Shown piece by piece: positions 1-9,921 of a stretch of 64,000 nucleotides of DNA. The stretch comes from Leptospira yanagawae serovar Saopaulo str. Sao Paulo = ATCC 700523 (lineage in GTDB: Bacteria; Spirochaetota; Leptospiria; Leptospirales; Leptospiraceae). The stretch is taken from NCBI RefSeq assembly GCF_000332475.2, contig NZ_AOGX02000024.1, positions 372,001-436,000 on the forward strand, in the 5' to 3' direction. The position numbers and the translations under genes were made by a program. Every line of letters starts with the position of its first letter. The stretch's first letter is position 1. Under the pieces are notes generated by a model. The model did not search any database and was not told the DNA's origin. It saw nothing but the letters and a program-made list of their open reading frames with translations.

Positions 1-2
1 AA

Positions 3-356
3 ACCAACTTCGCTACGTGTACGGGAGGGACTGATCTTATCTCTGATTGGCAAACGGCGATCAATTATTGCCAAAACTTAAATTTGGCCGGTAAGGTATG
101 GAGGCTTCCAAACGCCAATGAACTCAGGAGTCTGATCGACTTTTACATCACTTACGGAAGGCCCGGTTATGATCCGGTTTTCTTTCCCAATACGGCAGAA
201 ATTGCATCGCCTGATGTCGTGAATTATTGGACTTCAACTTCAGGAACTCAGTTTGGTTCGAATGCATTTGTCGTCAATTTCCAATATTCAGGTGGTGGAC
301 CTGATACAAAATCAAATTCATCAGACAATTATACTCGATGTGTTTCTGATTTTTAA
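3..356 (+). CDS. DUF1566 (Lcl C-terminal) domain protein, 3' end only
   Basis: The reading frame is open from base 3 to the stop at 354-356, so only the last 117 residues are here and the true start lies outside the window. The piece carries the hallmarks of the DUF1566 fold: a Cys-rich lead-in (ATCTGGTD), the YCQNLNLAGK segment, WRLPNANELRSL, YWTST and a C-terminal TRCVSDF. In Leptospira these domains are usually the C-terminal module of exported lipoproteins of unknown function. An internal TTG at 84 could be taken as a start, but it falls inside the conserved domain and would cut it. The family call is secure; no biochemical role can be given. Confidence 0.85.
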   Translation, partial: TNFATCTGGTDLISDWQTAINYCQNLNLAGKVWRLPNANELRSLIDFYITYGRPGYDPVFFPNTAEIASPDVVNYWTSTSGTQFGSNAFVVNFQYSGGGPDTKSNSSDNYTRCVSDF

Positions 357-404
357 CGTTTGGCAGATGGACAAAAAAGCAGACCATTGAATCGATTGAA
401 AGCC

Positions 405-1076
405 ATGTTCAAAATTTTTTATTTCACTTGTTTCCTTTTCCTAGCCAGTTGCACCACAATTGGTTTCCACCAAAACTCTGTCCGGGAATCGATGTCGTTT
501 GGAGAGGAAGTGAACATTCGCGTTTGTCTCATCCGTGAACCTGGTATCGAACCAGATGAAATCCAATCTCTATTCACATCTTGGAATGATGAACTTTCCT
601 TTTACCGTCTCAAAGTTGAACCCATTCCCTTGGCTGTGATGGAACGTCCCGGATTTTATGGCTCGGATATCATAGAGTATTTGTTAAATAAAAAAATGCC
701 TGAATTTTGTGACAGACTTTTGTATCTGAAAGGTAGGACTTGGGGTGATATCGCTTACGAAGTGTTTACTTTGGGACTCTTTGTTGGAGTCGGAGTGAAG
801 TTGGAAATACAAGGTGCTGTCGAAACTCGCACCAATACTAAAGGTTATATCAAAGCAAAATACATTTCCACCATCCAACTATTATTCACAAGTCCAAAAT
901 CGACACTGATCCATGAAGGTTACCATCTACTTGGCTGTGGCCACCAACTATTGATGAAAGAGTGTTATGAAAGGATACGAGATGTAAAACTTCTACTGAC
1001 CGATCCGAACAGAGACCCAAATTTTTTTCCGAATATCAATGCCGACGGTATAAAAATAATAAAACGTCCGATTTAA
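405..1076 (+). CDS. Putative lipoprotein with metzincin-type zinc-binding motif
   Basis: The product is 223 residues. I chose the ATG at 405 because it opens directly into a lipoprotein signal peptide with lipobox FLASC (Cys16); a TTG at 360 in the same frame would add 15 polar residues before it. Residues 170-180 read HEGYHLLGCGH, an exact fit to HExxHxxGxxH, the zinc-binding signature of metzincin metalloproteases (three His ligands and a catalytic Glu). No strong similarity to a named family is recognisable outside this motif, and I see no clear Met-turn beyond a nearby LLMKE. A membrane-anchored extracytoplasmic peptidase is the natural inference. The gene follows the DUF1566 gene by 48 bases. 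Family and substrate are unknown. Confidence 0.75.
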   Translation: MFKIFYFTCFLFLASCTTIGFHQNSVRESMSFGEEVNIRVCLIREPGIEPDEIQSLFTSWNDELSFYRLKVEPIPLAVMERPGFYGSDIIEYLLNKKMPEFCDRLLYLKGRTWGDIAYEVFTLGLFVGVGVKLEIQGAVETRTNTKGYIKAKYISTIQLLFTSPKSTLIHEGYHLLGCGHQLLMKECYERIRDVKLLLTDPNRDPNFFPNINADGIKIIKRPI

Positions 1077-1325
1077 TCCATTGGGAAACGTTGGATCCCA
1101 AAACATAAGAGAACCATACGATTTTTTGTTTATACATTCTGACAGTCTCAATGCTAACAATTCGCGATCTGAATGGAATTTCTATCCATTGGCGTATAAC
1201 AGCTATTAGCTATTTTATGTAAAAGAATTCGCTACGGATGATTCCTCAAACACATTCTTAGGGAAATTTCTTATCTTGATTGCGGATGGAGTGAGGATAA
1301 CAATAACATCCATTTTGTATCCTTT
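1077..1325. other. Intergenic stretch, 249 bases, no gene seen
   Basis: No convincing coding frame, RNA gene or repeat is visible. A short inverted repeat, TTGGGA and TCCCAA separated by nine bases, lies just after the stop of the upstream gene near 1081-1101, but it has no T-run and is not a convincing terminator. The promoter of the propeller lipoprotein downstream probably lies here; I could not identify a clear -35/-10 pair. Confidence 0.5.
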
Positions 1326-2597
1326 ATGTTTCGTTCTTTTATTTTTTTCTCTTTCTTTTGTTTGTTTTTTTCCTGTTCGAATGGAGATTTATCGAATGTA
1401 TGCGATGTGAATTCCAATTCCTATATAGAGGAATTGTTCTTTCGCATCACCACGAAAGACAAAAGTTTCCATTGTGGATACCAAATCCAACAACCTCGTG
1501 AACCCATTTGTTCCTTATCTTATGAACAAGTCCACTTAACCGAAAATTGGGATTTGGTCAAAAAGGAAGTAGAGGCACAATCATCTCTTGGTGTCAGTGG
1601 GCCTGAAGCTCTTATCCAATATTCTCCTAATTCAGTGGCGGCAGCCATCGGTGTGGGTTATCCTGCTTTCCAAAGTGCGCTCAGTGCCCCAAATGGTAAG
1701 GTATACTTACTTCCATATAACTCACCCTACATCATTTCGATCGACCCTAACAATCGTTCGTATGCCCTTTCTACTTCTGTAGCTGGTTTAGTTGATTTTA
1801 TAGGAGGAACCCTTGGTCCCGATGGAAAGATTTACCTTTCCCCCCACCAAAACAATGACTTTTTTGAATTCAATACATCTGACGAAACCATATCGACAAT
1901 TGGCAATATCACAATGGGTGGAGCCGCATACAATGGAGGTGTGTTTGCTCCCAATGGAAAAATCTACTATGTTCCGAGCAGTGAATCCATAATCCGTTAC
2001 TATGATACGAATACAAAGTCTTTAGGATCGATTTCTAATCCTGTTACCGGAGGGATTTTTGCCAATGGAGTGCTAACACCCGAAGGAAAAATATATTTTA
2101 TCCCTCACGATGCGACCAATATCCATATTTTAGATACAAATACTGAAACGGTTTCCGAACATCCATTTAACTTTGGTGGCAGCGGGAATTTTATCTCTGG
2201 GATTTATGCAACAAACGGAAAAATTTATTTAATTCCATATAACGCAAGTAATGTGTTTACAGTCGATACAAAAAACAATGATACTGTAACGAACCTCGGA
2301 AACCTACCGACACCAGTGAGTGGAATGTTCAATGGAGTAGTGCTTTCTCCCAATGGAAAGATTTATCCAATTCCTTATAATTATTCCAATTTCATTTCGA
2401 TTGATCCAAGAACGGACACCTACAATGTTCTAATGGCAAATCCATCATCTGGTTCCTATCGTGGTGGTGCCATCGGTGTACGAGGTGAAATTTACCTTTC
2501 TCCTCACAATGCCGATCGATTTGACCTTCTGGACACAAAACCAAATGGAAGTTTTTGTGATCCCATCCGACTTTCTCCTTATTGGAACAAATTTTAA
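1326..2597 (+). CDS. Lipoprotein with seven propeller-type repeats
   Basis: The 423-residue product begins with a hydrophobic signal peptide ending in FFSC (lipobox Cys17). From about residue 123 to 405 it contains seven copies of a unit centred on GK(I/V)YxxP (NGKVYLLP, DGKIYLSP, NGKIYYVP, EGKIYFIP, NGKIYLIP, NGKIYPIP, RGEIYLSP), spaced about 44-47 residues and each followed by an aspartate-rich strand such as SIDPNN or ILDTNT. This spacing and count are what a seven-bladed beta-propeller would give. Such propellers usually bind ligands or proteins. A Cys-containing N-terminal region of about 100 residues precedes the repeats. The function is unknown. It may be read with the histidine kinase 85 bases downstream, but nothing shows a shared role. 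Confidence 0.8.
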   Translation: MFRSFIFFSFFCLFFSCSNGDLSNVCDVNSNSYIEELFFRITTKDKSFHCGYQIQQPREPICSLSYEQVHLTENWDLVKKEVEAQSSLGVSGPEALIQYSPNSVAAAIGVGYPAFQSALSAPNGKVYLLPYNSPYIISIDPNNRSYALSTSVAGLVDFIGGTLGPDGKIYLSPHQNNDFFEFNTSDETISTIGNITMGGAAYNGGVFAPNGKIYYVPSSESIIRYYDTNTKSLGSISNPVTGGIFANGVLTPEGKIYFIPHDATNIHILDTNTETVSEHPFNFGGSGNFISGIYATNGKIYLIPYNASNVFTVDTKNNDTVTNLGNLPTPVSGMFNGVVLSPNGKIYPIPYNYSNFISIDPRTDTYNVLMANPSSGSYRGGAIGVRGEIYLSPHNADRFDLLDTKPNGSFCDPIRLSPYWNKF

Positions 2598-2608
2598 GGA
2601 TAGAATCG

Positions 2609-2627
2609 GAATCCAGAGGGATTCTTT
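2609..2627 (+). terminator. Weak hairpin after the propeller gene
   Basis: GAATCC (2609-2614), loop AGAG, and GGATTC (2619-2624) form a perfect 6-bp stem followed by TTT. It lies 12 bases after the stop of the propeller lipoprotein and could slow or end transcription. The stem is short and the T-run only three bases, so this is a weak candidate. Confidence 0.25.
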
Positions 2628-2682
2628 CGTCCAATCGACTTAAGATTTTCACCTTTCCTTTTGGATTGGGTGTTGCAACCCT

Positions 2683-4593
2683 ATGAGTATAACAAACAAA
2701 ACGGAAACGAATCTTTTTTATGGATTTGCAAACCAACTGAAACGTTCAGTATTTTTGTTTGAAACAAAAGAGGAAGGTTTTGATCATTCTTCAAAATTGG
2801 TTTTTGCCAATGAAATGGCGAAAGAAACCCATCCCTCACTCAAAATAGGAAATGGCATACCAACAATTGGTTCTCTATTTCCATTTTTAATGGAACTCGA
2901 TTCTCAAAACCAAATCAATACTTGTTTCCAAAACAACACCCAATATGAAGAGGTTATAACCATTTCTGGTTACCAAACCAAAAGCACGAACAATCAAAAC
3001 TTTTTATTTATTTTAAACAAACTGAATGTTACACATTGTACGGTTTTGATTGAAGAATTATCTGATGTATTGCTTGCAGAAAAGGCCCTCAAACAAAAAG
3101 AAACCAAACTAAATCGATTTTTAAAAACAATGATCAATGGTGTCGTAGTTGTCAACACGGAAGGTCAAATCCTTTATGCCAATGACAGTGCTGCCAATAT
3201 TTTAGAATTGGAATTAAAAACCATCGAAAATCGTTACTTTAGTTCAAGAGAATGGAAACAAATTGATGAAAATGGTGAACCGTTTCCAGTCGAAAAACTT
3301 CCATTGGCAATTGCGCTTGGTAAAGGGGAAACAGTATACAATTGTGAACATGGAATTGTTTCAGAAGAAGGTCAAATAAAATGGCTGAATGTCAATGCAA
3401 CTCCTCTGTATGATGAGAAAGGGAATTTAGAAGGTGCAACAGCGAGTTTTTTAGATATCACCGAACTTAAAAAAACACAAAACACCATCCAACTCCAAAA
3501 CAAAAAATTAACCTCGATCTTAGACGCCATTGAAATATCTGCCATTGTCAGTGTCACCGATGCAAACGGTACCATCACTAGGGTAAATTCTAAATTTGTG
3601 AATCTTTGCGGTTATACAGAATCCGAAATCATTGGCAAAAACCACAGAATTTTAAATGCAGCCTATCATCCCAAAGAGTTTTGGACAGGTTTATGGAAAG
3701 ATATCAAATCGGGAAATACTTGGGAGGGTATCATCAAAAACAAATCAAAAGATGGAAATTATTTTTGGTTACAAACCTTTATCCATCCTTTGTATGATGA
3801 AAAAAACCAAATTGAATCTTTTTTATCCATTCGATTTGATATCACTGAAGAAATAGAGGCTCTCGAAAACACAAAACGGATGTTACATTTCACTGGCATC
3901 CAAAACAATCGATTACAAAACTTTGCATATATTGTATCTCATAACATAAGACAACACTCTTCAAACTTTACATCCCTTGTGCAATTATTAGAAGAATCCA
4001 AAACTGAAGAAGACAAAACTAAGATTGTTCATATGTTACATGCCTCTTCCGTACAATTAGAAGAGACCATTACTCATTTAAATGATATTATCTCCATCAA
4101 CCAAATGTTAAACAAACCAATGGAAATTTGTTCACTTAAAATTGAGGTGGATAAAACTTTATCCATCTTAAAAGGTTCTATCGAATCAAGAAACATTCAA
4201 GTAGAAGTTTGCATTTCAAACGAAATTGAATGTAAAACGATTCCCTCTTACTTAGAAAGTATTCTATTAAATCTTATCTCCAATGCAGTGAAATACGTTC
4301 GACTCAAAAAAGGTGCCTTCATTCGGATTGAAGCAGAAGAGAAAAATGAACAAATTGTAATCACTGTTGAAGATAATGGACTTGGCATCAATTTAGAAAA
4401 ACATGGCAACAAAATATTTGGTATGTTCAAAACCTTTCACAGGAATGAAGACGCCAGAGGCATTGGGTTATTCATCACCAAATCTCAAGTAGAAGTTTTA
4501 GGTGGTTCGATTGTTGTGACCAGTGAAGAAGGCAAAGGTTCTGTGTTTCGAGTGATCCTACCGAAACATCCTGAAGAAAGCCTTCGGGCATAA
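2683..4593 (+). CDS. PAS-domain sensor histidine kinase
   Basis: The 636-residue protein has no membrane segment and should act in the cytoplasm. After a divergent N-terminal region come two PAS domains, about residues 145-260 (ending in FLDITELKK) and 275-395 (with GKNHRILN and SIRFDITEE). The phospho-acceptor helix reads VSHNIRQHSSN, a variant of the usual SHELR/SHDLR box. The ATPase domain is complete: N box NLISNAVKYV, G1 VEDNGLGI, a phenylalanine-containing lid (FGMFKTFHR) and G2 GIGLFITK. No receiver domain or partner regulator is adjacent, so it probably signals to a distant regulator. The start has no good Shine-Dalgarno; an 8-bp palindrome, GTTGCAAC, lies at 2672-2679 immediately upstream. 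The signal sensed is unknown. Confidence 0.9.
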   Translation: MSITNKTETNLFYGFANQLKRSVFLFETKEEGFDHSSKLVFANEMAKETHPSLKIGNGIPTIGSLFPFLMELDSQNQINTCFQNNTQYEEVITISGYQTKSTNNQNFLFILNKLNVTHCTVLIEELSDVLLAEKALKQKETKLNRFLKTMINGVVVVNTEGQILYANDSAANILELELKTIENRYFSSREWKQIDENGEPFPVEKLPLAIALGKGETVYNCEHGIVSEEGQIKWLNVNATPLYDEKGNLEGATASFLDITELKKTQNTIQLQNKKLTSILDAIEISAIVSVTDANGTITRVNSKFVNLCGYTESEIIGKNHRILNAAYHPKEFWTGLWKDIKSGNTWEGIIKNKSKDGNYFWLQTFIHPLYDEKNQIESFLSIRFDITEEIEALENTKRMLHFTGIQNNRLQNFAYIVSHNIRQHSSNFTSLVQLLEESKTEEDKTKIVHMLHASSVQLEETITHLNDIISINQMLNKPMEICSLKIEVDKTLSILKGSIESRNIQVEVCISNEIECKTIPSYLESILLNLISNAVKYVRLKKGAFIRIEAEEKNEQIVITVEDNGLGINLEKHGNKIFGMFKTFHRNEDARGIGLFITKSQVEVLGGSIVVTSEEGKGSVFRVILPKHPEESLRA

Positions 4594-4760
4594 AACGAAA
4601 GGTCCATCCCGGAATTTTTCTCGTAAACTTTCAGCGACTTAGCCCTTCGCTTTCCACACTTCTTTCCAATCCAACTTGACAATCTCCCCCAACCCATGAG
4701 GTTTAACCTAGTGATCCGTCGGCGAAGGCCCACGGACGTACCAATGACATAAGGAAATCC

Positions 4761-5930
4761 ATGAAAGTCCACGAATACCAGGCCAAAGAAATCCTACGTA
4801 GACACAATGCCAACGTTCCATTCGGAAAGGTCATCGACACTGTCGGTGATTTCGAAAAGGCATATAACGAAGTTGTCCAAAAATCACCCGTAGTGGTGGT
4901 AAAAGCCCAAATCCACGCTGGTGGACGAGGAAAAGGTGGCGGAGTGAAAGTCGCCAAAACAAAAGACGATGCAAAAGCAGCTGCGGAGAGAATCCTCGGG
5001 ATGCAACTCATCACCCCACAAACTGGGCCTGAGGGAAAAAAAGTCCTAAAAGTTTACCTTGAACAAGGTCTTGAAATCGCAAAGGAATACTACCTTTCCA
5101 TTTTACTCGACCGTGCCATTCGCAAAACCATCATCATGGCTTCCACAGAAGGTGGGATGGAAATTGAAGAAGTGGCAGAAACCCACCCTGAAAAAATCAT
5201 CAAAATCCAAATTGATCCAGGCATCGGGATCCAAGGATCCCAAGTGAGAGAACTTGCGTTCGCTCTCGGAATTCCAGCGGAAGCACAAAAGTCCTTCACT
5301 GCCCTCGTTAACGCAGTTTACAATGCGTACATCAAAGAAGATGCAGCACTCCTTGAGATCAACCCTCTCATCCTCACAAAACAAAACGAAATCATTGCAG
5401 GGGACTGCAAGATGGACTTGGATGAAAACGCTCTTTATCGCCACCCAGACAACGAAGCCCTTCGTGATATCACAGAAGAAGATCCATACGAAGTAAAAGC
5501 AAAAGAATACAACCTCAACTACGTAAAGTTAGACGGTAATATTGGTTGTATGGTAAATGGTGCAGGTCTTGCGATGGCAACCATGGACATTGTAAAGTTA
5601 GCTGGTGCTGAACCTGCAAACTTTTTGGACGTTGGAGGTGGAGCAAACCCTACCACTGTAGAAAATGGGTTCAGGCTTATCCTTTCCGATCCAAACGTAA
5701 AAGGTATTTTTGTAAACGTATTCGGTGGAATTGTTCGTTGTGACCGAGTTGCTGTAGGAATCATCGAAGCAACAAAAAAGGTGAACGTATCGGTTCCAGT
5801 TGTGGTCCGCTTAAAAGGAACCAATGCAGAAGAAGGGAAAAAAATCCTAAACGAATCTGGGATGAACATTGTGGGAGTCGAAGGGCTCCGTGACGCGGCA
5901 GACAAAATTGTCTCCCTAATCAAAAAATAG
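4761..5930 (+). CDS. sucC: Succinyl-CoA synthetase (ADP-forming), beta subunit
   Basis: SucC is the nucleotide-binding subunit of the TCA-cycle enzyme that interconverts succinyl-CoA and succinate with phosphorylation of ADP or GDP. The 389-residue length is normal. Family landmarks are the start [11 protein letters not shown], the ATP-grasp segment [16 protein letters not shown], the metal-binding LEINPL, the interface segment FLDVGGGA and [10 protein letters not shown]. The ATG at 4761 is preceded by AAGGAA at a good distance. sucD follows after 12 bases, so the two subunits are made together. Confidence 0.98.
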   Translation: MKVHEYQAKEILRRHNANVPFGKVIDTVGDFEKAYNEVVQKSPVVVVKAQIHAGGRGKGGGVKVAKTKDDAKAAAERILGMQLITPQTGPEGKKVLKVYLEQGLEIAKEYYLSILLDRAIRKTIIMASTEGGMEIEEVAETHPEKIIKIQIDPGIGIQGSQVRELAFALGIPAEAQKSFTALVNAVYNAYIKEDAALLEINPLILTKQNEIIAGDCKMDLDENALYRHPDNEALRDITEEDPYEVKAKEYNLNYVKLDGNIGCMVNGAGLAMATMDIVKLAGAEPANFLDVGGGANPTTVENGFRLILSDPNVKGIFVNVFGGIVRCDRVAVGIIEATKKVNVSVPVVVRLKGTNAEEGKKILNESGMNIVGVEGLRDAADKIVSLIKK

Positions 5931-5942
5931 GAAACAGAAAAC

Positions 5943-6833
5943 ATGGCTGTATTAGTAGATGAAAATACAAGAGTAGTTGTACAAGGGATCACTGGAAAAG
6001 AAGGTTCCTTCCATGCAACACAAATGTTGGAATATGGAACAAAGGTAGTAGCAGGTGTGACTCCAGGAAAAGGTGGCCAAACATGGACATCAGAATTTGG
6101 AAAAACAGCTCCTGTTCGGAATACCATTAAAGACGCAATGAAAGAGGACGGGGCAAACGCAGCAGTGATTTTCGTTCCACCTCCATTTGCAGCTGACGCA
6201 ATTCTTGAAGGAATCTTTGCGGAGATCCCACTTGTGGTTTGTATCACGGAAGGGATCCCAACGCACGATATGTTAAAAGTGTACAGTGTGTTGCGAAATT
6301 CCAAAACGAAACTCGTAGGACCAAACTGTCCAGGTGTGATCAACCCACGTTACAATGTAAAAATGGGAATTATGCCAGGTTTCATCCACACACCAGGGAA
6401 TATTGGGATTGTTTCTCGATCGGGAACCCTCACCTATGAATCTGTAGCTTCGTTGACAGCGGCAGGCCTTGGCCAGTCGACTTGCATTGGAATCGGGGGA
6501 GACCCAGTTCCTGGAATGAACCACACAGAAGCGGTTCGCCTACTCAACGAAGACCCAGACACGGAAGGCATTGTGATGATTGGTGAAATTGGTGGAACTT
6601 CGGAAGAAGAAGCAGCGGCTTACATCAAAGCCCATGTGAAAAAACCAGTTGTTGGTTTCATCGCAGGCCAAACGGCTCCTCCAGGAAAACGTATGGGCCA
6701 CGCGGGTGCCATTATTTCTGGTGGAATGGGGACAGCGACTTCCAAAATTGCAGCGATGCAAGATGCGGGTGTGAGCATTTGTGCTCATATTGGGGAAGTT
6801 GGTGAAAAAATGAAGGCAGCCTTTAAAAAATAA
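5943..6833 (+). CDS. sucD: Succinyl-CoA synthetase, alpha subunit
   Basis: SucD carries the CoA-binding Rossmann domain and the histidine that is transiently phosphorylated. The 296-residue protein shows [13 protein letters not shown] and AGVTPGKGG in the CoA domain, KLVGPNCPG in the middle, and the active-site loop [10 protein letters not shown] containing the phospho-histidine. It lies 12 bases after sucC with a GGAAACAG sequence in front of the ATG. The pair forms a complete enzyme with no missing residues that I can see. Confidence 0.98.
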   Translation: MAVLVDENTRVVVQGITGKEGSFHATQMLEYGTKVVAGVTPGKGGQTWTSEFGKTAPVRNTIKDAMKEDGANAAVIFVPPPFAADAILEGIFAEIPLVVCITEGIPTHDMLKVYSVLRNSKTKLVGPNCPGVINPRYNVKMGIMPGFIHTPGNIGIVSRSGTLTYESVASLTAAGLGQSTCIGIGGDPVPGMNHTEAVRLLNEDPDTEGIVMIGEIGGTSEEEAAAYIKAHVKKPVVGFIAGQTAPPGKRMGHAGAIISGGMGTATSKIAAMQDAGVSICAHIGEVGEKMKAAFKK

Positions 6834-6890
6834 GGGCTACAATCAAAAAAAACAACTTTGCAGGGGAAATGAGGAGTCTGATTTAAGAGT

Positions 6891-8432
6891 ATGGAACAAC
6901 GTTCATGGGTTTCTAGTGTCATCATCCTTCTCATTTCCGTAAGTTTACTGGCTGCTGAGTCGGGAGATAAGGGTTTTTCTCTTAGCCTCCAAGAAGCAGT
7001 CCGGTATGCCATTGAAAACAACCGCGAAGTTTTGCAAGCTCGGTTGGAACTGGCAAAAGCTGATTCCAATTTGATGAAATTCGAAGCAAAGTATTCTTGG
7101 CGAGCCGTATCAAAAGCAGAAATCGACCAAAAGAGATTTCCGTTTAACCAAAACAATCTCTTCACCGGAACAAAAACCCAAACCAATACTTACAGTGCGG
7201 GTCTTGAAAAATTGTTCACAACAGGAACATATTTCAAGTTAGAAGCGAAATCACAAAGGTTCGATTCCAACGCATTTGAAAATCAGAGCCAAACTCCATC
7301 TGGGTTTACTGCATTCGGACTCCCTCCTCTATACACTGATTCCCTTTCTGTTACCATTGCCCAAGACCTTTTAAAAAATGCCTTTGGTGCCAATGAAAGG
7401 AATATGGAAAAAATCCTTGAGAACCAAACAGAAATCATGCGGGAACAAATGGAAGACCAAGTGGCAACAAAAGTCGTTTCCACGCTTGTTGACTATTGGA
7501 ACTACTCAGTCAAAGAATCTGGTTACCAAACCTTTGAACAATTATTGAAGAATACAAAGAACGTCCGAGACCTAACCATCCGTAAACAAGGCCTTGGTCT
7601 GTCGGAAAGTTTTGAAGTGAACCAATGGAATGCCCTTCTCTCCCAAGTGGAAGGACAAATGGCGCAGGCAAGTGCTGAAAAAGAAGAAGCAAGACGAAAA
7701 CTCATTCGTTCCCTGAACCTACCAGAAGACACTGTCTTCCAAAAGACAACTCCCCTTTCGGAAACCCTACCAGCAAAATTGGATTACCAAGCCGACATCG
7801 ACTATGCTTACAAACATCGTGCTGATTTTCGTGCCTTACAAAGGAAAAAAGAAAACGCAGAACTTGCGATGAAGATGGCTAAAAATGAAGCCCTTCCTTC
7901 GTTAAAGGCAGCGGGTACTTACGGTTACCAAGCGCAAAATACAATCAGCCCACAAAACAATTACTCCGATGGACGAAATGGAGTTTTGTCTTACCAATAC
8001 CCAATCATGCAAGGTTCACTAGACCTAAGTTACCCCATTATGGATAAGGGAGTGAAGGTGGGTCTACGCGATGCAGAGATCCAAAAACGCCAAGTTGCCT
8101 TAGAAGAATCTGACTTAGTCAAATCGGTTTCCGATGATGTCAAAACAAGGATTGATATCCTAAAAGCATCGTACCGTGTGATGGAAAATGCGAAACGAAC
8201 CGAAGAGGAATCAAAAAAGTATTATAATGGTGTGTTACGTTCCTTCCAACAAGGAAGGTTCAATGCACTTGCCGTGAAAAATGCTTTGGACACATTGGTA
8301 CAAGACCAACTTTCTCTTGTAAGAGCGAAAGTAGACTACAACATCAATTTACACCGATACTATGTGGCAAAAAATGCATTATTCGAAGAATACGGAGTCG
8401 ACCGCGCCAAACTCCTTCCAGAAAATCTTTAA
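6891..8432 (+). CDS. TolC-family outer-membrane efflux protein
   Basis: A 513-residue exported protein with an N-terminal signal peptide (hydrophobic VIILLISVSLLAAES). The body has the two long alpha-helical repeats of outer-membrane efflux proteins, with typical segments LQEAVRYAIENNREVLQA near the N terminus and a second copy with ADFRALQRKKENAELAMKMA. TolC-type trimers form the outer-membrane channel of type I secretion and RND or ABC efflux systems. No inner-membrane pump or adaptor gene is adjacent, so the partner is encoded elsewhere. It begins 57 bases after sucD and may be co-transcribed. The start is an ATG with GAGGAG further upstream than usual, so the exact start is slightly uncertain. 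Confidence 0.9.
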   Translation: MEQRSWVSSVIILLISVSLLAAESGDKGFSLSLQEAVRYAIENNREVLQARLELAKADSNLMKFEAKYSWRAVSKAEIDQKRFPFNQNNLFTGTKTQTNTYSAGLEKLFTTGTYFKLEAKSQRFDSNAFENQSQTPSGFTAFGLPPLYTDSLSVTIAQDLLKNAFGANERNMEKILENQTEIMREQMEDQVATKVVSTLVDYWNYSVKESGYQTFEQLLKNTKNVRDLTIRKQGLGLSESFEVNQWNALLSQVEGQMAQASAEKEEARRKLIRSLNLPEDTVFQKTTPLSETLPAKLDYQADIDYAYKHRADFRALQRKKENAELAMKMAKNEALPSLKAAGTYGYQAQNTISPQNNYSDGRNGVLSYQYPIMQGSLDLSYPIMDKGVKVGLRDAEIQKRQVALEESDLVKSVSDDVKTRIDILKASYRVMENAKRTEEESKKYYNGVLRSFQQGRFNALAVKNALDTLVQDQLSLVRAKVDYNINLHRYYVAKNALFEEYGVDRAKLLPENL

Positions 8433-8456
8433 TCAAACGAATCCGGGAGGTTCCTT

Positions 8457-9911
8457 TTGATACGCTCCCGAGTTTTTTTTGCTTTTGGGATAGTCTTTTC
8501 ACTCGTTATTATATTTACTTATACCTTTGTTGATTTTCGGGAACGAGACGACAAAGCGTACGATTTGTACCAATCGGAATCGTATTTAAAAGTTCTAAAA
8601 CTTTACAAAGAATCTGAGATACCAACAAGCGAATTGGAACTCACCATTTTATCCCAGTCCTTATCCCAATTGGAAAAACAATTGAATGGAAAGAACGGTG
8701 AAAAAGAACTTTTGCACTTCTTTCAAAAACGAAAGGATACCAAAGTCATCGAATGGGAAACCACAAGGGGAACGTATTACCACTTGGAGGACCCCTATTT
8801 TTCTCATTTAAAAAAACATGGAACCGGTTATAAAAGAGCCCTCATCACTAAAATCAGTTCCATCGTAAAACCAATCCCCAAATCAGAAGTCACCAATTAC
8901 TTACTCCTCTTGATTCTAGAAGATCCAAGAGGAATGGAGGAAAGTTTCAGTGATGCACTTTCTCATTTGTTAAAGTTTCCTTTTGAGCCTATTGGAGAAA
9001 TTGAAACCGGATTTTTATTACAAACCCTACAATTTTTATCGCAAGTATCAGGAACCAATTTATACCACCAAACGGCTACCATACGAGGAAAAAATGTAAA
9101 CCTTAGAAGTGGTCCCGGTAGAGAAAACAGCGAAGTGGGAAAGGTAAGTGAACCAGAACCTGCCATCTGTTTAGAAGAAGATAGTGCCGAAGAAACCATT
9201 GCTGGCAACGACGGGAACTGGAAACGTTGTTACTTCCCGAACTCGCAAAAAACAGCTTGGATTTTCTCTGGATTTTTGAAAGAGACCTTGGCCGACGAAG
9301 GCCTCATCCGAGAATTTGAAAAACGATTTAAGGCTGTGGACAATGAAATCCGGATCGACTTTGAAGGTTGGGATGGAAAAAAAATCCCCCAAACCTTTTT
9401 TGGGAATTACATCCCTCGTGATTCCATCAGAGTTATGGGCGAAACAGGGTTTCCCATTTATGGATCTTCTGGAAAACAAACCCCCTCGGATCGCATTTGC
9501 AAAAAACTATCCGGAAACAAAAATTACTTTGAGTTTTCCTTTTTACCCCCCGATTCAGAAATACCGATCCCATTTATTGAAATCCATTTGCAATACAATC
9601 ATTTGGAACATCTGGCATATTCCATTGCAGCAGACCAAAATTCAATTTGGGTCAATAAAAATCGATATGTCCTCGACGGCGAAAAAAGGCGAGAAAATCT
9701 GTCCTTACATATCGAGAATCGACTTGGGGACAAATGGAACGCAAGCCTTTGGAGGAGGAATACTGGCCTCATCCAATCGATACGTTCGTTTCCACTTTCA
9801 GAGTCCATCTTGGAAGCAGGAAAGTATTCTTGGGAGATTTGTTTGCCGTTGGTCAATAAACCCAACCGTGATCATGTATTATTATTTGAAGTGAGAACAG
9901 GAATTCATTAA
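8457..9911 (+). CDS. SH3-domain protein with N-terminal membrane anchor
   Basis: A 484-residue protein starting at a TTG with a good GGGAGG eight bases upstream. The first 25 residues are hydrophobic (VFFAFGIVFSLVIIFTYTFV), acting as signal anchor or signal peptide. A bacterial SH3 domain follows the first 200 residues: RGKNVNLRSGPG, a divergent acidic loop, then NWKRCYF and TAWIFSGFLKE (about 205-275). Bacterial SH3 domains commonly bind cell-wall peptides. The flanking regions match nothing I recognise. It sits 24 bases after the TolC-type gene and 10 before the FmdB-type gene, which suggests one transcript. The molecular role is unknown. Confidence 0.8.
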   Translation: MIRSRVFFAFGIVFSLVIIFTYTFVDFRERDDKAYDLYQSESYLKVLKLYKESEIPTSELELTILSQSLSQLEKQLNGKNGEKELLHFFQKRKDTKVIEWETTRGTYYHLEDPYFSHLKKHGTGYKRALITKISSIVKPIPKSEVTNYLLLLILEDPRGMEESFSDALSHLLKFPFEPIGEIETGFLLQTLQFLSQVSGTNLYHQTATIRGKNVNLRSGPGRENSEVGKVSEPEPAICLEEDSAEETIAGNDGNWKRCYFPNSQKTAWIFSGFLKETLADEGLIREFEKRFKAVDNEIRIDFEGWDGKKIPQTFFGNYIPRDSIRVMGETGFPIYGSSGKQTPSDRICKKLSGNKNYFEFSFLPPDSEIPIPFIEIHLQYNHLEHLAYSIAADQNSIWVNKNRYVLDGEKRRENLSLHIENRLGDKWNASLWRRNTGLIQSIRSFPLSESILEAGKYSWEICLPLVNKPNRDHVLLFEVRTGIH

Positions 9912-9921
9912 AGGAGAGAAT

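Noticed and set aside
84..356. A short complete gene starting at TTG 84
   Set aside because: The DUF1566 domain continues upstream in the same frame to the window edge, so the gene begins outside.
4676..4709. TTGACA upstream of sucC as a sigma-70 promoter
   Set aside because: No acceptable -10 element lies 16-18 bases downstream; the closest TA-rich sequence is at the wrong distance.
5519..6343. A 274-codon open frame on the minus strand across sucC and sucD
   Set aside because: It is antisense to two well-conserved enzymes, has no recognisable domain or ribosome-binding site, and its openness follows from codon bias of the sense genes.
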